This document shows positions 25,413-32,914 of a DNA stretch of 64,000 bases, piece by piece (position 1 is the first letter of the stretch; each line of letters starts with the position of its first letter). A program made the translations under genes and the position numbers. The notes under the pieces were generated by a model that was given only the letters and a program-made list of their open reading frames with translations, ran no database searches and was not told the DNA's origin. This stretch comes from Cohnella baijiui (GTDB lineage: Bacteria; Bacillota; Bacilli; Paenibacillales; Paenibacillaceae): assembly GCF_020731285.1 (NCBI RefSeq), contig NZ_JAJFOW010000002.1, positions 62,001-126,000 on the forward strand, given 5' to 3'.

Positions 25413-26225
25413 TTAATCCGCTTCAGCCGCTCGCTCCGACCACGAATTGACCTCTTCAAGCCGTTTGGTATAAGCCTCGCGAATGGTATACGCTGCTTGG
25501 GAGCCAACCGGCAAACGAAGCGGCGGATTATCGCTGTTAATAACGGAAATGATATATTGCACCGCTTTGACAGGATCACCGATCTTTATGTTCGACATAC
25601 CTTTGTCGTAGGCGTTATACAGCGGCGCATATTCAGACTTCTTCTCGGTCTGATCCAATGAGTGTCCAAAAAAATTGGTTGCGAATACGGAAGGTTCCAC
25701 AATTGTCGTCTTGATTCCGAAGCTAGCGAACTCTTGTGCGAATGCTTCGGAAAAGCCTTCCACTGCGAACTTGGTTGCAGCGTACACGCTATACGGCGGC
25801 ATGGACCAAGTTCCGAAGAAGGACGAAAAATTAACGTAATATCCCGAGCCCTGGCGTTTGAAAACAGGGAGTGTCTCCCGAATCACGTCCAATACGCCAA
25901 ACACATTCGTGTCGAATTGCTTCCGGATTTGCTCGTCCGTATACTCCTCCAACATGCCAAACAATCCATATCCGGCATTATTTACGACAATGTCAATTTT
26001 TCCGAATGTATCGACAGATTCTTGGACGACAGAACGGATTTGTTCCTTATTGGTGACGTCCAGTTGAGCGAGATGGACCCGGTCCGGTGCTAGACGTTTA
26101 AAATCTTCAATGGCGTCAAGTCTTCGAGCCGTCGCGACAACTTTGTCACCGGACCGAAGCAACTGCTCGACAAACTGCCTTCCGAATCCGGCGGAAGCTC
26201 CTGTAATAAACCAAACTTTGCTCAT
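25413..26225 (-). CDS. Short-chain dehydrogenase/reductase
   Basis: 270 residues from the ATG at 26225. The NAD(P)-binding motif TGASAGFG is at 8-15 with R34/R35 after the second strand, suggesting NADP preference. NNAG is at 82-85 and the catalytic pair is Y148 and K152 (YAATK), with a serine at 134/135. It resembles the Bacillus YkvO/YusZ group of oxidoreductases. Substrate is not readable. The upstream gene on this strand is a small broken STAS-like gene, and an operator for the TetR protein at 26738 lies ahead of both. Confidence 0.9.
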   Translation of the reverse strand: MSKVWFITGASAGFGRQFVEQLLRSGDKVVATARRLDAIEDFKRLAPDRVHLAQLDVTNKEQIRSVVQESVDTFGKIDIVVNNAGYGLFGMLEEYTDEQIRKQFDTNVFGVLDVIRETLPVFKRQGSGYYVNFSSFFGTWSMPPYSVYAATKFAVEGFSEAFAQEFASFGIKTTIVEPSVFATNFFGHSLDQTEKKSEYAPLYNAYDKGMSNIKIGDPVKAVQYIISVINSDNPPLRLPVGSQAAYTIREAYTKRLEEVNSWSERAAEAD

Positions 26226-26241
26226 CGTAATCATTCTCCTT

Positions 26242-26658
26242 TTAAATAATTTTGTTCTCTTGAGTCATGGAATTATTAAGCCATTGAACAGCTTCTTTCC
26301 ATTCACTGAATTCTACATATTGATAGGGCAATGCCCCGAGTCTGTTGATCGTCCGCCTCAAGCTCGAATTAGCCACCACGCTTTTGGGTTGCACCATCGC
26401 GAGATAACGCAGTCCGCTGCTGTGAGCTCGCTCAACAAACACTTCCTCCGTCCATATCTGATCTTCCGCTTTGATGACGGAGCCTTGACGGGCATCCATC
26501 AATAATTTATCGCTTTTCTTCCTATCAAGTAATTCGACACTCTTAAGCATGAGCGTCTGATACTCATCACCAAAAGCAAAGCTTTTCCAATCGATCACGG
26601 CGGCATGAAGCGATTCGTTTTAAGATACCTGACCATTGGTGGAATTGTAGTAGCTCAT
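26242..26658 (-). pseudogene. STAS/SpoIIAA-like gene with a premature stop
   Basis: An ATG at 26658 has an excellent ribosome site (AGGAGGCG, seven bases away) and begins MSYYNSTNGQVS, but codon 13 is TAA (26620-26622). The same frame continues without a break as NESLHAAVIDWKSFAFG through to 26242, a usual length for this small alpha/beta domain family. Restart at the GTG 26598 is possible but has no ribosome site. It is either a recent pseudogene or shortened; a sequencing error at codon 13 is also possible. Confidence 0.6.
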
Positions 26659-26694
26659 CGATTACGCCTCCTAAGAATTTTGCAACGTCCATTC

Positions 26695-26712
26695 GGGAAC
26701 GATCGTTCTATT
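26695..26712. promoter_or_regulatory. TetR operator ahead of the STAS-like/SDR unit
   Basis: GGGAACGATCGTTC with a palindromic core GAACGATCGTTC. The half GGGAACGATC recurs twice in the tetR promoter at 27355-27395. Confidence 0.55.
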
Positions 26713-26737
26713 ATAGGTATAACAACTGCTGTTCCGT

Positions 26738-27316
26738 TTAGAAATCAAGCATAGCCAAAGCGGAATCGGCGATACGATGAAGCTTCTCTTTGCCGGCCGT
26801 AGTCCGGGCAAGTACCCGAAGTCCTAACATCGTGTTGTGAATATTCTCAGCGAGTTCGCCTGCATTACGGACCGTATTGAAATCTCCATTCTCCTGTCCC
26901 ATCCGGATAAGATCGGTAAGAAGTTGCTCCGTTTTGTCGAAGCTTTCACCAGCCTTGACATCCACTTCGGAATCCCATGGACCAAGTTCCACTGCCATAT
27001 TGACAAACAGGCATCCCGAAGGCTTCTCTTCGTATCCTTCAATCATGTAGTCAAACAGAAAACGTATGGCTTGTTTTGGATTATCGGCCCGGGCGATGCC
27101 TGCTTGAAAATGCCCGCTCAACATCTTTTCGTAACGTTCGATCACCTTCAGAAACAACTGATGTTTGTCGCCGAATGTGTCGTACAGGCTTCTTCGATGG
27201 ATACCCATACGCTCAACCAGATCGTTTATGGATGTCTTCTCGTAACCTTGCTCCCAGAATAACCGCATTGCCTTTAACAGTACCTCATCCTCATCAAATT
27301 CCTTGACTCTGGGCAT
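26738..27316 (-). CDS. TetR-family transcriptional regulator
   Basis: 192 residues. The N-terminal helix-turn-helix is clear (EVLLKAMRLFWEQGYEKTSI then GIHRRSLYDTFGDKHQLF), and GCLFVNMAVELG near 105 belongs to the ligand domain, which resembles the QacR/YxaF-like group. GGAGGG precedes the ATG. Copies of GGGAACGATC flank its own promoter and lie before the SDR unit, so it probably represses both. Confidence 0.92.
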   Translation of the reverse strand: MPRVKEFDEDEVLLKAMRLFWEQGYEKTSINDLVERMGIHRRSLYDTFGDKHQLFLKVIERYEKMLSGHFQAGIARADNPKQAIRFLFDYMIEGYEEKPSGCLFVNMAVELGPWDSEVDVKAGESFDKTEQLLTDLIRMGQENGDFNTVRNAGELAENIHNTMLGLRVLARTTAGKEKLHRIADSALAMLDF

Positions 27317-27354
27317 TTTCCCCTCCCTCCTTTACTAATAGGTATAACATATTG

Positions 27355-27395
27355 GGAACGATCAGTAAAGAATTATTTTTACCGATCGTTCCCAT
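27355..27395. promoter_or_regulatory. TetR operator pair at its own promoter
   Basis: GGGAACGATC (from 27355) and the inverted copy GATCGTTCCC (to about 27394) flank an AT-rich core. They share their sequence with the site at 26695. Confidence 0.55.
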
Positions 27396-27530
27396 ATTCG
27401 AAGTTTCTTTCTGTCTTCTTGGTGTTTAATGTATAGTACCCGTCTAGCTTAATGCCAGAAGGAGCAGCTGCCTCGGCGGCAAATTGCTCCTGGATCGCTC
27501 AACTATCGTCTCCCTTATCTGAACAGCAAA

Positions 27531-28313
27531 TCAACCAATAAACTCCGTTATTAGATAGTTAAACTTTTCACGTTCTTCCCAGAAAGCACCATGACCGCTG
27601 TAATGGAACGGAACAAGCTGTGAGTTTATGATTTGACGATGCATTTCCTGTGCTTGTGCGAATGGGATTACTTTGTCGTGAGTACCGTGAACGATTAAGG
27701 TCGGCACCCCAATTTTCGGCAAATCGACGTCCAGTCTCTCATCTCTTAGCGTTACGATGATCGCTGCTGTTGACCACCCGGCCGCCTCGAATCCTATTTG
27801 CATAAACCAGTCCGAAAAGGGGCCGGTGATATATTGAAAGAAAAACATATCAGTGATTCCCCGCATCATCTTTGGTCTGTCGTTTCGAACTTCGTAAAGC
27901 AATCGATCGGCCGTTTCTCTGGTAAAACCGGTAGGAGCTGCAGCGTCAATGAGGATAAGTTTGGATACTCCGTACCCATGATGTCGGGCCATATAACGAA
28001 TCGCGATCGATCCGCCGGTGGAATGCCCTGCGAGTGTGAAGTTGTTCAGTTGAAGGGCGTCAATAATAACACGAATATCATCGGCCAAACGGTCAAAATT
28101 GTAACCAGAGAATGGTTTATCCGACTTCCCGAAGCCTCTCCAGTCAATTCCGATACACCGGTATCCCATCGCGGGAAGAACGTCAAACTGGTACTCAAAC
28201 TGTTTATGGCTTAACGGCCAACCGTGCAAAAACACAATCGTCTTGCTACCCTTTGGGTTTATATCCTCAACGTATAAATTTACGCCAGATTCTACGCTGA
28301 CAAAGTATCCCAC
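27531..28313 (-). CDS. Alpha/beta hydrolase
   Basis: 260 residues from a GTG at 28313 with GGGGGA upstream. The oxyanion segment HGWPLSHKQF begins at 30, the nucleophile elbow GHSTGG has S98, the acid is in HGTHDKVIP near 210, and the histidine is in SGHGAFWEE near 240. The layout matches the non-haem chloroperoxidase/esterase branch. Substrate is not readable. A 20-base inverted repeat lies just upstream at 28351-28370. Confidence 0.9.
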   Translation of the reverse strand: MGYFVSVESGVNLYVEDINPKGSKTIVFLHGWPLSHKQFEYQFDVLPAMGYRCIGIDWRGFGKSDKPFSGYNFDRLADDIRVIIDALQLNNFTLAGHSTGGSIAIRYMARHHGYGVSKLILIDAAAPTGFTRETADRLLYEVRNDRPKMMRGITDMFFFQYITGPFSDWFMQIGFEAAGWSTAAIIVTLRDERLDVDLPKIGVPTLIVHGTHDKVIPFAQAQEMHRQIINSQLVPFHYSGHGAFWEEREKFNYLITEFIG

Positions 28314-28350
28314 ACCGATTCCCCCTTACTCGCTTCAGCAATAAGATACT

Positions 28351-28370
28351 CACCTAAGTATGCATAGGTG
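28351..28370. promoter_or_regulatory. Inverted repeat upstream of the alpha/beta hydrolase
   Basis: CACCTA (28351-28356) and TAGGTG (28365-28370) form a dyad with an eight-base centre, 38 bases before the start. It is a candidate operator of an unknown regulator. Confidence 0.4.
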
Positions 28371-28547
28371 AATACCTATTACTTGTTTGCATGCCATGTC
28401 GGTGGGGAGTATCCCCTATTTGCTAAACCTAACTGCCCCGTTTTAAGTGCACAATTATTTTCTTATCACTACTTACACCAAACAAACTGCAAATACATAT
28501 TAATGCCTATACATATTTATGAATAAGCTGCGAGGGAGGTATCTATC

Positions 28548-29177
28548 TTGCTGTTTCAACCACATCCCAGTAATACCGCCATTGTAATTACAGACCCACA
28601 AAATGATTTCATGTGTCCTGGGGGAAGAGGCTATCATCTGACAAAAGATACTATTGAAAAAAACAACACGATACAAAACCTTGAATTATTAATGAGCACT
28701 GCCCTGAATAAAGGATATCAGCTTTTCATATCTCCCCATTATTTATATCCTCATGATTATGACTGGAAATTTACAGGTAATGAACAAAAGATGTTATTAG
28801 GTCTTGGAATGTATCAAATGGTAAATGTGTACATACCACCATCTTTTGGAGCTGACTTTGTTCACTCTTTCAAACCTTACATTTTTGATAGGAGAACAGT
28901 CGTATCAACACCACACAAGGTTGCTAGTCCACAAACAAATGACTTAGTATACCAGCTACGACAACATAGAAAGGAAAAGACGATTATTGCGGGAGTACTT
29001 TCCAACATTTGTGTAGAGTCTCACATGAGGGATTTAATCGAAAATGGGTTTGAAACAGCTGTTGTATACGATGCCACAGCAGCGACAAGTGAAAGGGATT
29101 TCCAAGCAGCCGTTACCAATTACAAAGCATTCGCCAGTGCTACGTGGACAACACGGGAAGCTATTTCACATTTATAA
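28548..29177 (+). CDS. Isochorismatase-like cysteine hydrolase
   Basis: 209 residues from a TTG at 28548; GGGAGGT lies eight bases upstream. The catalytic triad of the family can be seen: D16 in TDPQND, K124 in STPHKVAS, and C155 in LSNICVESHM. It would hydrolyse a small amide or vinyl ether in the cytoplasm. The gene is distinctly AT-rich compared with the surrounding genome and lies next to conjugation-element debris, so it was probably acquired horizontally. Confidence 0.88.
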   Translation: MLFQPHPSNTAIVITDPQNDFMCPGGRGYHLTKDTIEKNNTIQNLELLMSTALNKGYQLFISPHYLYPHDYDWKFTGNEQKMLLGLGMYQMVNVYIPPSFGADFVHSFKPYIFDRRTVVSTPHKVASPQTNDLVYQLRQHRKEKTIIAGVLSNICVESHMRDLIENGFETAVVYDATAATSERDFQAAVTNYKAFASATWTTREAISHL

Positions 29178-29298
29178 GTGACGTTAATTGCAGGTGCAGT
29201 TAAGTATCATTATATGGGGCAATAAGCCTTATGGCGTAAGGATTTCAGGCATTTCTGAAAGGGCAAAAACGGCTCGTATAATACGGTGTTATACGCGG
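29178..29298. other. Spacer between isochorismatase gene and VirB4 remnant
   Basis: No gene was seen. The stretch after the remnant (29661-29814) likewise holds no recognisable frame; it may be further debris of the same conjugative element. Confidence 0.3.
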
Positions 29299-29660
29299 CT
29301 AGCGCGACAAACGAAAGGCGGGCTGTATGGCTTTGCAGCAAATCGTCCACATTTTGCGTAATCCTGTGCAAAAAGCGCCATACTTTCGGACACGCTTCCA
29401 GAGCGTGAAAAGAAAGTTAGCGCTATATTCGTGCTGGAACAGAAGGTAGATTTCATCAATAAAGATAAACGTATTCTTGCCTCTGGCGCGATTTTGCGTA
29501 ATCCGATTCAAGATGTTGTCGAGTACGACCAGCATGCCGATGGGAAGAAGCTGCTTGCCCAAGTCGAGAATATCGTAGCAAATGAGCCGATTGTGGACGT
29601 TGACGTTGGTCGATTGGGCGAACGTATTCAGACTGCCGGTATATTTACGTGGACAAGCTG
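29299..29660 (-). pseudogene. Remnant of a VirB4-type conjugation ATPase
   Basis: The minus strand reads GSLNTFAQSTNVNVHNRLIC, YDILDLGKQL, then the Walker B region KNTFIFIDEIYLLFQHEY and FLFTLWKRVRKYGAFCTG, and after a one-base slip QNVDDLLQSHTAR. These blocks occur in this order in the VirB4-like ATPases of Gram-positive integrative conjugative elements. The Walker A part and the C-terminus are missing. It lies about 150-500 bases from a duplicated tRNA-Leu, consistent with a decayed integrated element. Confidence 0.75.
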
Positions 29661-29814
29661 GGGGAGCGGATCAAACCGGCATTTATGCTCATCTGGACTA
29701 CAGTTCCAAGATTTCGTCGGCGCAGGTCATGAGCAACATGTTGCAAATCCCAATCATGCAAAAAGCTCCTGAACCGTCCCAAGGACAGATTCAAGAGCTA
29801 GTTCATTCTTAGGG

Positions 29815-29901
29815 TGGTGCGGTCAAGAGGACTCGAACCTCCACGGTATTGCTACCACTGGCACCTGAAGCCAGCGCGTCTGCCAATTCCGCCATGACCG
29901 C
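29815..29901 (-). tRNA. tRNA-Leu (anticodon CAG)
   Basis: On the minus strand, GCGGTCA (5', from 29901) pairs with TGACCGC for the acceptor stem, followed by A and an encoded CCA. The anticodon stem CTGGC/GCCAG closes the loop TTCAGGT, giving CAG. A long variable arm (about GTGGTAGCAATACCGT) is that of a class II tRNA, and GGAGG-TTCGAGT-CCTCT forms the T arm. Confidence 0.93.
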
Positions 29902-30020
29902 ACAATTTGCCTCAACCTATACCTCGGATAAAGGAGAGAACTACAGGAGAGAACTTGAAACTGTAACACCGATAAAACCGCATAACTACAAGGGTTTTGG
30001 GGATTTATGAGCAGCTTTCG

Positions 30021-30066
30021 CACTAGTACCTGAATCCAGCGCGTCTGCCAATTCCGCCACGACCGC
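30021..30066 (-). pseudogene. 5' half of a second tRNA-Leu
   Basis: From 30066 on the minus strand the sequence matches the 5' half of the intact tRNA-Leu from acceptor strand to anticodon loop with very few changes (GCGGTCGTGGCGGAATTGGC and onward). The 3' half is absent and the anticodon stem is mispaired (CTGGA opposite ACTAG). It is probably the scar of an integration event at the tRNA, with 29871-29894 and 30037-30060 as the repeated segment. Confidence 0.75.
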
Positions 30067-30154
30067 ATGCGCGTCTGTCTTTCAACGTCAGCGAAATATA
30101 ATTTACCACGAGGACGGTCGAGTGTCAAACCGTTTTTTGGGACAAAGCCCCCCT

Positions 30155-30889
30155 TTATTGCAGCAGATGCGTCACCCCGATCATCGCCAGCAATCCAAGA
30201 ATGAAAGAGAAGGTGGACGCCCGCTCGTTGCCGTCGCCGTGGCTCTCGGGGATCAGCTCCTTGTAAACGACGAACAGCATCGCCCCGGCCGCGAATGCGA
30301 GGCCGTAAGGCACGATTCCCGCAAAGCTGCCGGCGAACCCGTAGCCGAGCGCGCAAAAGACGAGCTCCACCAGGCCCGTCATGACCGTCCATCCGAGCGC
30401 CTCCCTTCTGCGCATGCCATGCGTGAGGAGGAATAGTGAGATCAGAAAGCCTTCCGGGACGTTCTGCAATCCGATGCTCAAGGCGACGATCGCGCCGAGG
30501 CTCTGGTTGTCGCTCCCGTAGCTTACGCCGACCGAAAGCCCTTCGGGCAAATTGTGCAGCGTCATCGCGGCCAGGAACAGGTAGGTGCTTCCGATTCTGC
30601 GCTCAGACGGATCCGCGGCATGACGGGGCTCCTCGTGCGGCACGAAGCGCTCCATCAGCGTCAATATGGCGGTGCCCAGCAGGATCCCCGCCGTCAGCAC
30701 GTACAGATTGGACAGCTTGAGGGCGGAGGGGATGAGGCCGTACGTGGACGCCGAGACCATGATGCCGGCCGTGAACGCCAGCAGCACATCCCGGCCGCGG
30801 TGCGTCACCCGCGTGAACAGCATCGCCGGGAAGGCGCCGATCGCCGTGCTGAGCGAAGCGGCGAGACATCCCGTCAGCAGCATATTCAT
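30155..30889 (-). CDS. ZIP-family divalent metal transporter
   Basis: A 244-residue membrane protein with eight predicted segments. The metal-binding helices carry HNLPEG (near 107) and the paired QNVPEG (near 133), and ELIPESHGDG lies near 217, all typical of the ZupT/GufA branch. It would bring Zn2+, Fe2+ or a similar metal into the cytoplasm. GGGAGG precedes the ATG at 30889. It is downstream of the GH105 gene on the same strand with a 106-base gap. Confidence 0.9.
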   Translation of the reverse strand: MNMLLTGCLAASLSTAIGAFPAMLFTRVTHRGRDVLLAFTAGIMVSASTYGLIPSALKLSNLYVLTAGILLGTAILTLMERFVPHEEPRHAADPSERRIGSTYLFLAAMTLHNLPEGLSVGVSYGSDNQSLGAIVALSIGLQNVPEGFLISLFLLTHGMRRREALGWTVMTGLVELVFCALGYGFAGSFAGIVPYGLAFAAGAMLFVVYKELIPESHGDGNERASTFSFILGLLAMIGVTHLLQ

Positions 30890-30995
30890 CCACGCGCCTC
30901 CCTTCGATCGGACAAGTTGGTTGTGCCATCTTATGCGGATCGAAGAGAGAAAAGACCGGAATATCCCGCCGGCGACGCCAAACGAGCCCGCTGAT

Positions 30996-32072
30996 CTAAA
31001 CCCGCTTCCGCAGCGCTTCGGTCAGCAGCAGCAGGACGAGGCCTTGACCGTACAGCGTCGGGAAGACCGGCACCTCGCCATAGGCTTCGACGGTGTCCAG
31101 CACCGGCGTGCCGCCGGAGACGCCGGCGACCGCGCCGTCCGCGCCGACCCGCTCCAGGACGGCGGGCAGCGCGCGCTCGGCATGTTCGGCGTAGGAAGCG
31201 GGCAGGAGCCCCGTCGCCGCCGCCTTGAGCAAGCCGCAGGCGATCCCGGCCGATCCCGACGTCTCCGCGTAGTAGCCGGGTCGGTCCAGCACGGTCGGCC
31301 ACAAGCCGTCGGGAAGCTGCGTCGCGGCCAGTCCTTTCGCCAGACGCCGGTATCTCGACCGGATCTCATCGATCGCCGCGCTTTCCCCGGACAGCGTCTC
31401 CGCCTCCGACAGAATCATCGGGACGGCGAGCGCGTTCCAGGCGTTGGCCCGGTTCCACTTCGCCGCCGACATCCAGTCCTTCGTCTCGCCGTTCCAGCCG
31501 TGATAGAGCAAGCCGGTCTCGTCGTCCTGCAGCGCTTGGAGATGGAGCAGCGTCTGCCGGATCGCCTCTTCGGCCATCCGTCCGTCGCCGGTCATCCGGG
31601 CGGTGCGGGCGAGGCAGAGCACCGCCATGAACACCGTATCCGCCCAGATCTGCTCGCGGAACGACGCGTCCTCCGTCACGGTGTGCTCGTACGCGCCGCT
31701 GCGCGTGCGCGGCGCCTCCCGCATCAGCCAGCCCGCGATCGCCTTGGCCTCCGCGCCGTAGCGCGCCTGCCCCGTTTCCCGAGCCAGGCCGGGAAGCACG
31801 GCGAACGGCGCCGCCGTGTTGATCACCATCGGGGACACGGGCTTCCCCAAATGACGGGACATCCACGCCTCCACGTCCCGCAGCGCCTCCCCCTCATGCT
31901 CCCCGTAGGCTTCCGCCGCGATGAGGCCGACGCCCGGATTCCAGTCCCAGCGGTCGATATTCATCGCCCAATCGGCCCATTTGTGACCGCCCCATTCCTC
32001 GGGCTTGCTGTGCATCATGTACCGGTACACGCGGCCGGCCGCTTCCGCAAGCCGTTTCTCGTTCTGTATCAT
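30996..32072 (-). CDS. Glycoside hydrolase family 88/105, unsaturated rhamnogalacturonyl hydrolase (YteR-like)
   Basis: 358 residues from the ATG at 32072 (AGGAGAG upstream); no signal peptide, so it acts in the cytoplasm. The (alpha/alpha)6-barrel motifs of GH105 can be followed: KWADWAMNIDRWDWNPGVGL at 30-49, FREQIWADTVFMAVL near 143 with the catalytic aspartate in WADT, HGWNGETKDWMSAAKWNRAN near 195-214, and TSGSAGIACGLL near 275. Such enzymes remove the unsaturated galacturonyl residue left by pectate or rhamnogalacturonan lyases. This supports pectin-type polysaccharide as the substrate of the whole locus. It follows the YesN-like gene after 35 bases. Confidence 0.88.
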   Translation of the reverse strand: MIQNEKRLAEAAGRVYRYMMHSKPEEWGGHKWADWAMNIDRWDWNPGVGLIAAEAYGEHEGEALRDVEAWMSRHLGKPVSPMVINTAAPFAVLPGLARETGQARYGAEAKAIAGWLMREAPRTRSGAYEHTVTEDASFREQIWADTVFMAVLCLARTARMTGDGRMAEEAIRQTLLHLQALQDDETGLLYHGWNGETKDWMSAAKWNRANAWNALAVPMILSEAETLSGESAAIDEIRSRYRRLAKGLAATQLPDGLWPTVLDRPGYYAETSGSAGIACGLLKAAATGLLPASYAEHAERALPAVLERVGADGAVAGVSGGTPVLDTVEAYGEVPVFPTLYGQGLVLLLLTEALRKRV

Positions 32073-32107
32073 CTTCGGACTCTCTCCTTTTTGCGCTTCG
32101 GACGGTG

Positions 32108-32914
32108 CTAGAGATATTCGTTGCGGTATTCGCTCGGCGTCAGGCCGAATTGTTTTTTGAACGTTTCGCGAAAATAGTCCTGGTCCGTATACCCGATCCG
32201 GTCGCAAATCTCGTAAATGCGAATGGCGGGGTCCTTGAGCAGCCGCGCCGCTTCCTCCAGGCGCAGCCTGACGATCAATTGGTTGATCGTCATCCCCGTC
32301 ACCTCCTTCACGAGGGTGTTCAAGTATTTGTCGCTGAGCCCGACCGAGGCGGCCACCTCGGACAGCGCCAGCTCCTTGCGCGCGTAAGATTGCTTCAGGT
32401 AACCGAGCGCCTGCTCCACCAGCTTCTTCTTCTTGAAATCCCCGGTGCCAGCGCCCGCGGACAGCGTCTCCGTCAAGCGCGGCAGCTCCTCCCGAAGCCG
32501 ACGCGCCGCGGCGTCGCCGCCTTCGCGGGCCGCTCGCTCTTGGCGCAGCTCCCGAACGACTTGCTCGAATACGCGGACGATCTCGCCCGGATCGATCGGC
32601 TTCAGGATGTACTCCTGCACGTGCAGCTTGATCGCCTGCCGGGCGTGCTCGAATTCGTTCAGGCCGGACAGGATGATGCACCGGATGTCCGGCTTGCGGG
32701 CCTTGAACGCCTCGATCAGCTGCAAGCCGTTCATTTTCGGCATGCCGATATCGGTGAGCAGCAGATCCGGCGCTTCGCGATCGAGCCAGGCAAGCGCCTC
32801 TTCCCCGTTCTCGGCGGCGCCGATCAGCGCGATTCCGAGGCGTTCCCACGGGATGGAGCGCGCCAGCGTTTCCCGCACGGTTTTCACGTCCTCCGCAATC
32901 AACAGCTTGAACAT
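32108..32914 (-). CDS. Response regulator with AraC-type DNA-binding domain (YesN-like)
   Basis: 268 residues. The receiver domain has its phosphoacceptor D55 in LLLTDIGMPK, acidic residues at E8/D9, and the conserved lysine in YILKPID near 107. The C-terminal 100 residues form an AraC domain with two helix-turn-helix units (LSEVAASVGLSDKYLNTLVK and IYEICDRIGYTDQDYFRETF). TGATG overlap with the sensor kinase gene shows they are a pair. In this family the pair switches on the neighbouring sugar importers and hydrolases on sensing a solute outside the cell. Confidence 0.94.
   Translation of the reverse strand: MFKLLIAEDVKTVRETLARSIPWERLGIALIGAAENGEEALAWLDREAPDLLLTDIGMPKMNGLQLIEAFKARKPDIRCIILSGLNEFEHARQAIKLHVQEYILKPIDPGEIVRVFEQVVRELRQERAAREGGDAAARRLREELPRLTETLSAGAGTGDFKKKKLVEQALGYLKQSYARKELALSEVAASVGLSDKYLNTLVKEVTGMTINQLIVRLRLEEAARLLKDPAIRIYEICDRIGYTDQDYFRETFKKQFGLTPSEYRNEYL

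Noticed and set aside
20360..29177. An intact integrative or conjugative element
   Set aside because: No integrase, relaxase or complete transfer gene was found; only a VirB4 fragment and a tRNA scar remain.
29431..29812. Plus-strand open frames over the VirB4 remnant
   Set aside because: They have no domain or ribosome site, while the minus strand shows several ordered VirB4 motifs.
30996..32849. A 617-codon reading that fuses the GH105 protein to an Arg-rich N-terminus
   Set aside because: The extra part is out of frame with, and hidden under, the response regulator gene; the ATG at 32072 has a good ribosome site.
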